From: Trichopria drosophilae
Lineage: Eukaryota > Arthropoda > Insecta > Hymenoptera > Diapriidae
Direction: 5' to 3'
NCBI GenBank assembly: GCA_030407085.1
Contig: CM059582.1
Location: 55,436,001 to 55,500,000 of the forward strand
Length of the DNA: 64,000 bases
Under the pieces are notes generated by a model. That model was not told the DNA's origin, did not search any database, and saw nothing but the letters and a program-made list of their open reading frames with translations. Shown here one piece after another: positions 42,291 to 52,235 of this stretch; the stretch's first letter is position 1; each line of letters starts with the position of its first letter. A program made the translations under genes and the position numbers.

Positions 42291-43413
42291 AGATATCTAG
42301 AAAACAACGAGAGTAAATAAAAGTAGTGAATTTGCCTGTTTTTGGTGCGCGACACTCACTACATTTTTTCAGTTTTAACACTGAAACTTTTTGCACCTTT
42401 TTTTTATGGTCTGTGGTTTTTTGTGGAAGTATTTGGGGATGTAAATAAATGAAAAATCCTTAACTTAATGATGTGCCTCACTGAGGAATAAAATTATATA
42501 CCTTCAAACTTGCGAGATAACTTTTTTTAATAGTTGACAATTTAGCAATCAACCTTAGATAATTTTGTTCACTTTGGTTTTTAAGAAACCACACAACAGG
42601 GGTATATTACCTATATGATAAGAAGTAATTTGAGCCTTTGTCCGAATGTGTGCCACCTATACATAAAAAATGCGACCACGTCAAACTTTAAATTTCCAAG
42701 CGAAACTCACTTTGAACAATCAAATTATTTAATGGCACATCTACCATTTAGCTTCTAAGTACTTTGGAATCATTGTGATCTTTTCTCCTATGTTATTAAA
42801 GTATTTATAAATTTTGTGTTTTCTTAATACAACAAAAAACACAATTTTTGACAATAATAAAATGATTATTCTTTACAAATCGTTTTAATTTTTTGGTATC
42901 CTTAATGTTAAATCATGTATTTGGATTTCAAATTTTAATGAAAACTGACTTTGGATTTGTAATCAGTGGCCTCAAAAACCCTAACATATCAAATTTTATA
43001 AAAATCAAAGAAATTTTGTAAAAATAGTCCGCCATATTTAATCCATTATTTTAAATTTGAACTATTAACTAGACGTTTAATTTTATATACTAGCTTCTAA
43101 AAATTAGGCCATAAGCAAAAGAACTGAATTTTTTATGTATATTAAACGTTACAAAACTAAAAACTAATTTTACGAGTAACGTAACATATGTTACATTAAA
43201 AAAAAAATACATTGTGTACAAATGAGTCACGCAAGGTTTTTCCTGTCATTTGATCAATTCTAAAGGCAATAAAATTAATTTCATGAATGTGCCTAAAAAA
43301 AAAATGCAATTTTCTTCAACCTCAAAGTTTAAAAGTTCTAGAACAATGCCCATATATATTGTCGAAAGAAGTAATCGAAATTCAAGAGATAAACAAAGTT
43401 GTTTTTTTTTGCA
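42291..43413 (+). other. Probable intron of the CACTA-like gene
   Basis: No coding sequence for 1.1 kb between two adjacent parts of the same protein family. The downstream part starts right after TTTTTTTTTGCAG (acceptor at 43413). The donor is not certain. It could also contain an insertion; no ends seen. Confidence 0.45.
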
Positions 43414-43872
43414 GAATGCGAAATTCTATACTCGAAGGTTTTTATGACATTCAACATACATTCCCTTTTGCATTTAGCAAAGAGCGTGTATTACTGGGGA
43501 TCAGTTTGGTCGCACACCGCCTATGCGTTTGAATCTGGCAATGGTCAATTACTGAAAGCAATCCATGCTGCGAAAGGAGTCAATTATCAAGTATGTCGTC
43601 GGGTAAGTCTTCAATACTCATACGCATCCTTAGGAGTCCATTTATCTCCTGAGACTGTGCGCCATTTTTGTACTTCATTGGGAATGACACAAGTTCAAAA
43701 AACTCTGCAAGTCGTACGAGGAATTAGGTATTTCGGAACTTCCTCTGTAATAAACGATACGTGTACAAACATGATAAATGCGACGTCTAATCAAGTAAGA
43801 GTATACACTAAAATGGTTAAAATTAAGGACCAGAATGGTTTAGTTCCGAGTTGCATACGATATTTTATGTAA
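43414..43872 (+). pseudogene. CACTA/EnSpm-like transposase, DUF4218-like part
   Basis: Coding starts after the acceptor with ECEILYSKVFMTFNIHSLLHL, then SVYYWGSVWSHTAYAFESGNGQLLK (shown in part) and an end NQVRVYTKMV. This is the block that follows the catalytic region in CACTA transposases (DUF4218-type, N.H.L.HL...G....HS.F.FE..NG.L). It stops at 43872. I did not find CACTA-type terminal repeats on either side. Confidence 0.72.
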
Positions 43873-44299
43873 CAGAAGTATGGATTCCGAGGTTAGTTAG
43901 GGGGGAAGAGCGGGGGTTCAATCAATAAAAGAAAGTACATTATGATAAGTCATATTAAATGATATCCTAACCTCACATTTTAATATCTTGCAGTCTGACT
44001 TTCGTTTGAAAGTAATTCGCGTCGATGAAAGTAATCTTTATTTGTAAGTGTCTATTTATATGAAATGTGGACAACCTGTATAAACCAACAAATAGTTTTA
44101 TTTCAATTTAGAAACTTTCTTATTACAATACATTTTTATAGTTTAATTTCTTAGATAATGTAAATCACCGATTAATAAAATCACAGAGGCACTTTACTTT
44201 TAAAACTTTGTTTTAAGATTTATAAGTGTTATGAAAATTAACAACACAGTTGTTCAAAATTATGCCAGCGGGTAAAAAACTTGTTGATTACTGTACGGG

Positions 44300-44581
44300 T
44301 TAGGAACTTGACATTACATTCATAGTGTCAGAACGATTTTCATCGTTGTTGTTAGTTGACATTACTGCTTCGTTATCGATCTTTGACTTCACCGCTGAAG
44401 CTAAAACCCTCCGTATTTTTGTCTTATTCTTGACGGAGTTTTGGACATAACCTAACGCAACCGCATCAGACTTCCACCCACCTAATTCTTTTAAGACAAT
44501 TATGTTACCATTTTCATTTGCAAACATTGTAGCAGCTGTACGACGATAACAGTGGCCTGTATACTCGTTGACATTTGGAAG
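44300..44581 (-). pseudogene. Crypton-like tyrosine recombinase, C-terminal part
   Basis: On the minus strand NEYTGHCYRRTAATMFANEN gives the H-x-x-R catalytic pair. ELGGWKSDAVALGYVQNS follows with the conserved G-W-S and the nucleophilic Tyr in GYVQNS. After that comes a basic/polar tail to 44300. The upstream catalytic half is found at 50182-50887; the gene is split exactly by the BEL element, with GGAAG duplicated. Such recombinases drive Crypton transposons and have been domesticated in several animals. Confidence 0.85.
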
Positions 44582-44829
44582 TGTTCGGTTCTTAATGACG
44601 ATTCTTGTAACGAGGAAAGGGGAAACGCGAAGCACCGCACGCGTGAAATTATTAACGAAAGTTAGTGTTTAAAATCGCGAGCTCGACCGCTCAACTAGTG
44701 GCATATAACCGGCAATTTATACAAGAAAATAAATTTGAAGATCGTCTGTCTCGATCTAGTGCAACAGTAAAAACTCTCTTTTTTGCCTTGCACCAAACGC
44801 GAAGCACATATACGGCACAATTCTTTACA
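44582..44829 (+). repeat. BEL 5' LTR
   Basis: 248 bp, TGTTCGGTTC...TTCTTTACA. It is followed at 44830 by TGGTCCTTTCGATCCGAG, which starts with TGG as a tRNA primer site should. Confidence 0.9.
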
Positions 44830-45276
44830 TGGTCCTTTCGATCCGAGTGCGCATCGAAAATTTTATAATATTTCGCAACGTGGATCGCCATATTGGAACC
44901 TTCCAAATCGCAGCCACGTGTTTCGAAGAAGCCACGATTGTTAAGGTCAACTCTCCTCCTTCAAGGCCTGGAACATTTCTTACGGAACCTATCAATTATT
45001 AATTTTGACGTCGTCTTCTTGGGATCGAAAGCAAATCTGCAATTTTCAACAAAATCGTAAGCAACTTTGAAGCAACCCTTGGAGCAACAAGAAACGAAGC
45101 GTTCTCCGCCATCATTGAAAACTCAGGTTATGTGCTTCCTTTCTATTTCTCATAAATTCAAATCCTTATTGACAGATTTCGCCTCAATATTTTATTTATT
45201 ATAAACTTTTATTTTTACTCTCGTTTTATACATTTGCTAACACTTGAATTGCTAAATTAGAATATCAAAAATAGAA

Positions 45277-45830
45277 ATGGCTCTCACTTTAGAAGCATTG
45301 AAAAATAAACGAAAAGCCAAAAAGTCGGCTTTGACGCGTTTTAGAAATTATTTAGCGAACTTTAATAAGGAAATTGACGAAGTCGAGGAACTAAAAGCTC
45401 GACTAACGTATATTAATGATGCATTAGATGATTTTTTGTCGTTAGAAAATGAAATAGAAGTAATCGTAGGGGAAGAGGAATATACCACTGATGAGGTGGA
45501 AGCCTTCAAGAGTTTCTTTTTTGCAACCATCGGTATGGCTGAAAAATGATCAAAGACATAGAGGTACCCCATACTGCTCCGAATTAAACTTTTGCTAACG
45601 CCAACGAACTAGCAGTTTCGCGCTCGGCCACGTTTTCTACGTCGCGTATGAGGAAAGTCAAGTTGCCTGAAATTAAAATTCCGGAATTTTCTGGAGCATA
45701 CGAACAATGGCTGCATTTCCGGGATACATACACATCGTTAATTCACGATAATGTGGAATTATCAAAAATTCAAAAATTTCATTATCTTTGTTAGACACTT
45801 GGTGGCGAAGCAGCTGACCAAATTCAATCT
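45277..45830 (+). pseudogene. BEL gag, N-terminal part
   Basis: ATG 45277 opens a 90-residue Lys-rich helical segment (MALTLEALKNKRKAKKSALT). A stop at 45547-45549 ends it, but the family sequence continues downstream: VKLPEIKIPEFSGAYEQWLH, FRDTYTSLIHDN and an in-frame TAG near 45795 before LGGEAADQIQSL. This is the DUF1759-type capsid region of BEL/Pao elements. Confidence 0.75.
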
Positions 45831-47498
45831 TTGGACACTACAGAAGTGAATTACGATGTGGCGTGGGATTTATTGCAGGAACGCTACGAGAATAGAAATT
45901 TTATAATAACTAGTCATTTAGAAGCTATTTTTGAAATCCCTTCTCTTCAGCATGAATCGTATTCGGGTCTTCGGCAGTTGTACGCGAGTTTTGAAAAACA
46001 TTTACGTTCTCTAAGGGTTTTAGAACTGCCTGTGGAACATTGGGATGCAATAATTATTTTTATGATTGCATCTAAATTAGACATGGTAACTCTTCAGGAT
46101 TGGAAGGGGACGAAATACGCGGGAAAGACGCCGACAATGAAAGAAATGTCTACATTTCTTAACGAAAGATGTCAGATTCTCCAAAGCATTAAAACGGACA
46201 ATTTCAAATTAAACAAGAACACGGGTGGTGTTTCTACGCGTGCGCGACAATCGTCGAAAGCTCTGCTTGCAACCGACAATCAAAACTGTACATATTGCAA
46301 AGGCACGCATTTTATCAAATCTTGTCCCAATTTTTTGAAGCTTTCCATAAATGCGCGCATTCAAGAAGCAAGAAAACGACTTTTGTGTCTTAATTGCCTT
46401 AAAAAGGGACATCGCACGCGTGATTGTCGAAGTAACATTATGTGTAATATCTGCAATAAACGGCATCACACAATATTACATTTAGAATCGGTTGAAAATA
46501 AGGGTCCTGATGCCGCCGCTGAAAATTCATTTTCCAATGTTATTGTCGCTTGCAGTTCCAATGATTTTTGTAAAAAAATTCTATTGGCAACTGCCATCGT
46601 AAAAATTATTGATGGAAATGGTAATTTTCAATCGTGTCGCGCATTACTGGACTCGGGATCGCAATCAAATTTTATTTCGCAGCAATTTTGCAATAAATTA
46701 AATTTGGTAACAAAGCCTACATTTTTTAATGTTTCGGGAATCGGACAAGGAATAGCGAAAATAAACAAGCGTGTAAACATTGCAATTCAATCGCGTTTGA
46801 ATTCTTACAAAGCCAGTTTATCGTGTCTTGTGTTATCGAAAATTACGGATAATATTCCAGGAAGTTCATTTGACGTTAATAATATGAATATTCCCGATGA
46901 TCTATTTCTCGCCGATCCGAATTTTAACGAGTCTTCGGAAATTGACTTGCCCATTGGAGCGTCATTATTTTGGGAGTTGTTGTGCCAAGGACAAATTCGT
47001 CTAGGATCAGGTCTTCCTTTTATGCAAAAAACGCATTTCGGCTGGATAGTCTCGGGACCTGTTCTTCTACCCAAGTGCGATTCGATGAATGCGTTGTGTT
47101 ATTTTAGTTCAAACCAAAACATTGACGATCAACTGCAAAAATTTTGGGAACTTGAAGAAAGGTTCTCGGAGACTAGACCAATGTCGTTATCTGAAAAGGC
47201 ATGTGAGGATCATTTCTCGAAAACCGTGGAACGCGCGTCAAATGGGCAGTTTATTGTTTCCATTCCTTTTGAATCGTTTAGTAGCAATATGTTAGGGGAT
47301 TCTCGAGATATGGCATTAAATAGATTTCGTGCAATGGAAAGAAAATTAATTAAAGATGATAATTTGAGATTACAATATAATAATTTTATGCGCGAATATT
47401 TAATATTGGGCCATATGTCTGAGGTCAAGGACATTGACGACAGAAATCCCTGCTACTACCTGCCGCATCATCCAGTTATATTAAGCCGTCGTCATTGA
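45831..47498 (+). pseudogene. BEL gag-protease-RT start
   Basis: A long open frame. The capsid remainder (YDVAWDLLQERYENRNFII) is followed by zinc knuckles CTYCKGTHFIKSC, CLNCLKKGHRTRDC and CNICNKRHH (46289-46480). The aspartic protease of DUF1758 type has CRALLDSGSQSNFIS (46639-46683) carrying the active DSG. A BEL-specific linker contains GWIVSGPV and LWELEE-like residues. The frame ends at YYLPHHPVILS, the lead-in to the RT, where a -1 shift near 47495 moves the rest to another frame. Confidence 0.85.
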
Positions 47499-47935
47499 CA
47501 ACGAAGCTTCGTGTCGTTTTCGACGCTTCGGCCAAAACGACAAATGGCAAATCTCTTCATGATGTGCAGTTAGTGGGGCCTACGATACAAAATTACATAT
47601 TCTCTATTCTGGTCGCATTTAGGCGTCATAGGTATGCGGTCACTGCAGATATTGCTAAAATGTACCGTATGGTGCTCGTTAAGAAGGAGCATCGTTCATT
47701 ACAGCGCATTTTTTGGCGTTTTAAGCCATCTGAGCCGATTAAGAGTTACGAGCTCAACACGGTTACGTATGGTACGGCATCCGCCTCGTTCTTGGCAATT
47801 CGATGCCTGTGCGAGCTGGCTCGGATTCATAAGAAAGAATGTCCGCTGATTAGTTACATAATTCAAAATCGTTTTTCTGTTGACGATTTATTGGCTGGCG
47901 CCGACAGCCTGGATGAATTAATGTATTCAACGTAA
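47495..47935 (+). pseudogene. BEL reverse transcriptase part
   Basis: LRVVFDASAKTTNGKSLHD, VTADIAKMYRMVLV (first catalytic Asp block) and FSVDDLLAGA (47874-47903), where the usual YVDD has become SVDD. A frame change at about 47932 leads to the next segment. Loss of the Tyr and the frameshifts indicate inactivity. Confidence 0.82.
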
Positions 47936-47945
47936 TCTTTCCGGT

Positions 47946-48890
47946 ATTTTGTTGTCCGCTGGTTTCGAGCTGCGCAAATGGTCGTCGAATTGCAGCAAAT
48001 TTCTAGAAAATATTCAACACAATAAGCTTTCCGAGGATGACAATTACGTAATAGGCTTGGCGGATGCTGGTAAAGCCCTCGGACTATCTTGGGATCGATC
48101 CGCAGATATACTATTTTTTAATTTAAATTTGGTGTCGATGGGTTCGCGAGTTACCAAACGGCGAATTCTTTCCTATGTTGCGCAAATTTTTGATCTGCTA
48201 GGGTTAATAACGCCGATCACAACGAAAGTGAAAGGGATCCTGCAACGTCTTTGGGAGTTGAAACTATCATGGGATGAATCAATACCACTTGATCTTCACA
48301 CACAATGGGTCGTGCTGAGAGATAGCTTCAACTTGCTCAATGAGGTTCGGGTGAATCGTCACGCAATATGCGTAAAACCCTCTCGCATCGAGCTGCATGC
48401 CTTTTGTGATGCCTCCGAGATCGCATACGGCGCTTGTATTTATATTCGCTCGACCGATCAATCCAGAAATTATACAGTTCGTCTTTTATCATCGAAAGGT
48501 CGTGTGGCACCATTGAAAAAATTGTCGATTCCGAGGCTTGAATTGTGTGCTGTAGTAGTCCTATCCCAACTTGTAATAAAAGTTAAAAACGCACTAGACC
48601 TTCCCTTCGATGACTATTACTTCTGGTCAGACAGTACGATAGCCCTAGCTTGGATTAAGGGCTGCCCGAATAAATGGAAAACATTTGTTGGAAATAGGGT
48701 TGCCGAAATCCAAGATAATACTGAAATCCAAAACTGGCATCATGTTAGCAGCAAGGAAAACCCTGCTGATCTTTTATCTCGCGGAGTGGATGCAGTTAGC
48801 TTCGTAAATTGTGATCTATGGTGGCAGAGTCCGTCGTGGTTGTCTGCCCCTATGGAAAGTTGGCCTCTGAACGAATACAGAGCGTCGTAG
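47946..48890 (+). pseudogene. BEL RT thumb and RNase H part
   Basis: Continues with LSAGFELRKWSSNCSKFLEN, GLSWDRSADILFF, RRILSYVAQIFDLLGLITPI (Peptidase_A17-type block of BEL pol) and an RNase H-like domain. The domain carries ELHAFCDASEIAYGACIYIR and YYFWSDSTIALAWI, and then HHVSSKENPADLLSRG. It closes with a stop after WPLNEYRAS. Confidence 0.85.
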
Positions 48891-48920
48891 ATTCTTATTC
48901 CGGAACAAAAAACTGTAACG

Positions 48921-49755
48921 TTGACAACTGTTACTCAGAACAAGTGTTTCTTATTTGAGAAATTCTCGAAATTTTCGAAGTTGCGTCGTGTAGTGGCATA
49001 TTGTTTAAAATTCATAAAGAATGCTCGTAACGGCTGTATGAAATCTAAGCTGCAAGAAACCGTTGATTCGTTAACTTCGAAGGAAATTGCCGAGTCTACG
49101 TTTAGACTTATTAAAATCGCACAAGAAGAGTGTTTCTGGAATGAGATATCTTGCTTAATTCAGTTGAACTAATTTTGTTGGCGCGGAAAAGGAGCTTTCT
49201 GAGCTATTTAGATTCATAAGATCCAACGAAACGTCAATTGTGGAACAGGTGAATGATATAGGTATGCAATGCTCACGTATAAAGAATACAATACAATATT
49301 GATTCAGATAGAAGACTGTCTAAATTCACGTCCATTAAGCCCCCTATCTGCTGACCCGAATGATCTTGAGCCTCTCACTCGGCAACTGACCACGATTCCG
49401 GATCCAGATTTGACTACCATCGCTGAGAACAGTCTATCAAGATTTCAAAGGATGCAGCAGTTAACCCAACATTTTTGGAAAAGATGGAGCTCTGAATATC
49501 TGACGGGCTTGCAATCTCGACCCAAGTGGAGAACGAAGCGGCATTCACTGATCAAGATCAATACTCTTGTGATCCTGAAAGATGACAGTCTTGCACCAGC
49601 TCACTGAAAGCTTGGACGCGTCGTAGAGCTTTATCCTGGAAGTGACGGCGTCGTTAGAATATGCACTGTGCGCACGTGTTCAGGAAATTTCAAGCGTGCA
49701 GTAACCAGGTTGTGTCCACTGCCTTTCGAAGAAGATGACGCCAAAGAAGAGTGAA
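48921..49755 (+). pseudogene. BEL integrase remnant and DUF5641
   Basis: The integrase N-terminal region (RVVAYCLKFIKNARN, FRLIKIAQEECFWNEI) breaks at about 49170. After ~90 bp the frame resumes at TYKEYNTILIQIEDCLNSRP, which in the family lies at the end of the integrase core. The catalytic D,D-35-E region is therefore missing. DUF5641 follows (LTQHFWKRWSSEYLTGLQSR and, after a TGA at 49605, KLGRVVELYPGSDGVVRICT). Confidence 0.82.
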
Positions 49756-49924
49756 GATCGTTATTTATGTCGGTTTTAGTTGTTTGTAAAATGCGTATCT
49801 AATAGCTTATTATCAATGTATCATTTTGGAGTTATGCCGGTTCGGTTTTGTTATCGCACGTTTTAGCTGACTAGTATTATTTAATTTTGCTCATTGATAC
49901 CTAATTGTATCAATGGGGGCGGTA

Positions 49925-50176
49925 TGTTCGGTTCTTAATGACGATTCTTGTAACGAGGGAAGGGGAAACGCGAAGCACCGCACGCGTGAAATTATTAACG
50001 AAAGTTAGTGTATAAAATCGGGAGCTCGACCGCTCAACTAGTGGTCTATATAACCGGCAATTTATACAAGAAAATAAATTTGAAGATCGTCTGTCTCGAT
50101 CTAGTGCAACAGTAAAAATTATCTTTTTTTTGCCTTGCACCAAACGCGAAGCACATATACGGCATAATTCTTTACA
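49925..50176 (+). repeat. BEL 3' LTR
   Basis: 252 bp, preceded by the G-rich tract ATGGGGGCGGTA that serves as polypurine tract. Followed by GGAAG. Confidence 0.9.
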
Positions 50177-50181
50177 GGAAG

Positions 50182-50887
50182 ATTTAAAAACTTTGCAACA
50201 TCTTTAGGCACTGATGCGATTTTGTGTGTACCTACCACCTGTATGATACATTTTCCTTGGCGGTAAGTGATAAAAAATCTGTCCGTAAATATTGTTGTAG
50301 TTCGCAAATTTTTATACTTTTTGACATTATCAAAAATTTCTCGTTTATAATAAAAGATCGAGATTTGTAGGTCTATGTCTTTGGAAGAACAATTACGAGC
50401 AATCGACCTTCTTCTCGTATATCTTGTATTTTTATGTCGGTTAGCTCCTGGCTTCGACATGCTCCCATAATACCAACCACTAATGCGACCTGAAACGAAA
50501 GTATCCAGAAAATCAGTTATTGTTACACGATTGTCGTTGGCAAAGGTATATATATATGAATAATGAACTTACCTTATGAAAAAGATAATTTATATCTGAT
50601 GCTTCAGAAAGAAATGGACGAACGTCTGAGGTACCCAAAACAGCAGATATTTTGGATTCGAATCCAACAGACCTTCTTTTTAGAAATGCTATCAACATTG
50701 CATACGAATCGATGTTCGTATTGTGGTTCAGTTTAATTGTACTTTTCAGCAATGAATACGTGGAACATAATGTCGATAGTGCTTTGCCATTTTCTCTAAT
50801 AATTGTCACTGAATAACCATTTTCAAACCGTAACGATTGTAGGAAACTCCCCAGGTGGAAAAGTCTGTAATTTGCCGGACCTGACAA
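50182..50887 (-). pseudogene. Crypton-like tyrosine recombinase, N-terminal part
   Basis: Exon 1 (about 50800-50573) reads STLCSTYSLLKSTIKLNHNT and FLKRRSVGFESKISAVLG, the family's SAM-like region, and ends ...INYLFHK at a donor GTAAGT (50572-50567). Exon 2 starts at 50489 after TTTCAG with VALVVGIMGACRSQELTDIK, holding the first catalytic Arg (box I). A TAG follows in VLPKT-stop, and then a frame change before FFITYRQGKCIIQVVGTHKI and AKFLNL, where the BEL element cuts the gene. The 83-bp intron is phase 0 and restores the family sequence exactly, so the gene was once spliced. Confidence 0.82.
50490..50572 (-). other. Intron of the recombinase gene (83 bp)
   Basis: Donor GTAAGT and acceptor TTTCAG on the minus strand. 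Joining the flanks keeps frame and family homology. Confidence 0.75.
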
Positions 50888-50899
50888 ACTGCACGGTAC

Positions 50900-51000
50900 C
50901 GCGGCGGTAATAAATCATGTACAACACCAGTACTGGTGGTCAGTACCGTGCCAGCAGCTGGCATAGTACTGGTTCAGTACTGGCTGAATACCTGGGCAGT
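50900..51000. repeat. CAGTACTGG palindrome cluster
   Basis: Four CAGTACTGG/CAGTACYG copies and CCAGCAGCTGG lie within 100 bp next to the transposon tip. Confidence 0.5.
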
Positions 51001-51299
51001 AGGGTGGGACGAAAATGGCAAATTTTCGAAAATCGACATCGCCTAGTGCGGAACATTTGCAGGAGCACAATTGAAATTCACCTGAATTTTTTCAGATTTT
51101 TCAAATGCTATTTTCCGATCGCGTAATGACCTTAAAATTTAACGTTATTTTTAAATGAAAAAAAATTTTTTTTTCAATTTTTTTCGTATAACTTTTTTGA
51201 AAAAAATGTTAATCATTTCTAAATCAGCATGATTTTTCTTAACACTATTCCTCGAGAAATGGCATATCTCTAATACCAAAAGAAAATTTTTCGACAGAG

Positions 51300-51812
51300 C
51301 TATTACGTACTGAATATCAGTCAATTTTTACTCAAAAATGAAAAATTTGAAAATTGTCCTCTTCATGCCACAGTAACTTTGTTCAAGCACGTTTTAAAAT
51401 TTTCACCCAAGAAATTTTGGATAGATGAAGGCTTTCCACGTAAAATGCCCCCTCATTGATTACAATATTATGAAGTGAATGTGAAGCACAAAACTTTAAA
51501 TACAGAAGTTATTTTCAAGAAAAATTACATAAGATAACAACCTTTTTGAATTATCATCTACAACTTTTACGGAGAAAATCAAACGACCTTGTACAGTATA
51601 GCATCGTATTTTCCACCTCTTTTCGATCGTATTCAAGTACGATTTGAATCGAGATTTTATCAGAATTTAAAAAAATCCATATTTTCTTAGCTATCGATCC
51701 CCGTCCACAAATATATTGTACATTTGTCTCTTGGATGTATCTCAGTATTCGGAAATAAAAGTATCGTTGAAAAATAGGACTCGTTTATGTACAAATTCTT
51801 GTAGAAATTGCA
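51300..51812 (+). repeat. Left inverted repeat arm
   Basis: Inverse of 55665-56235: for example TACTGAATATCAGTC, AAATGCCCCCTCATTGATTA and AAAAAGGTTGTTATCTTATG appear on opposite strands in the two arms. Confidence 0.82.
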
Positions 51813-52235
51813 ATCTAGACATGGATTTGCGGTTTTCTTTCTGTTTTCTATTTCTATTTCCCTTCAGGTTACTCTGTTCTACAGACAATTGAGACTGATC
51901 TTAATAGATCTAACGCTTACTGCCCTGCACACAGCAGAGTAGGTTATCCTACAACAATCGAATCCAACCTAACCTAACCTTCACAGGGAGATTAGTAGGC
52001 GCAAACTTAATCTGTCCTACAGAAGAGGAAGGAGAATGACCTCGATATTTTTGGTGTTCAATGTGTGTCAAAATTTGAAAAAAATGCAGCTCTTCGCTAG
52101 TTATCACTCGTAGGTAATAAAAAATGTGATAACTACTCAGAACTCACCTCGGGAAGGTAGCTGCACGTCGAGTTCCACTGCCGCCGTACCCATCCAACCA
52201 ACCATTCGCAAGACGAGCAAGTTCTCCTGGAATTT
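51813..52235. other. Transposon 3' flank, no gene
   Basis: Contains a short CCAACCTAACCTAACCTTC run (51962-51980), like insect telomeric TTAGG on the minus strand but only two to three units. Confidence 0.5.

Larger units (their letters stand above)
44582..50176 (+). mobile_element. BEL/Pao LTR retrotransposon, integrase core deleted
   Basis: 5.6 kb with 248/252-bp LTRs (TGTTCGG...TTTACA) and the 5-bp duplication GGAAG (44577-44581 and 50177-50181), the BEL/Pao standard. Order inside: gag (DUF1759-like), zinc knuckles, protease, RT, RNase H, an integrase remnant and DUF5641. Stops, a frameshift and loss of the integrase core make it non-autonomous. The LTRs are similar but with visible differences, for example ACTCTC versus ATTATC near the 3' end. 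Confidence 0.92.

Noticed and set aside
51962..51980. Telomere-like CCTAA run
   Set aside because: Only two to three units inside a transposon; no array and no chromosome-end context.
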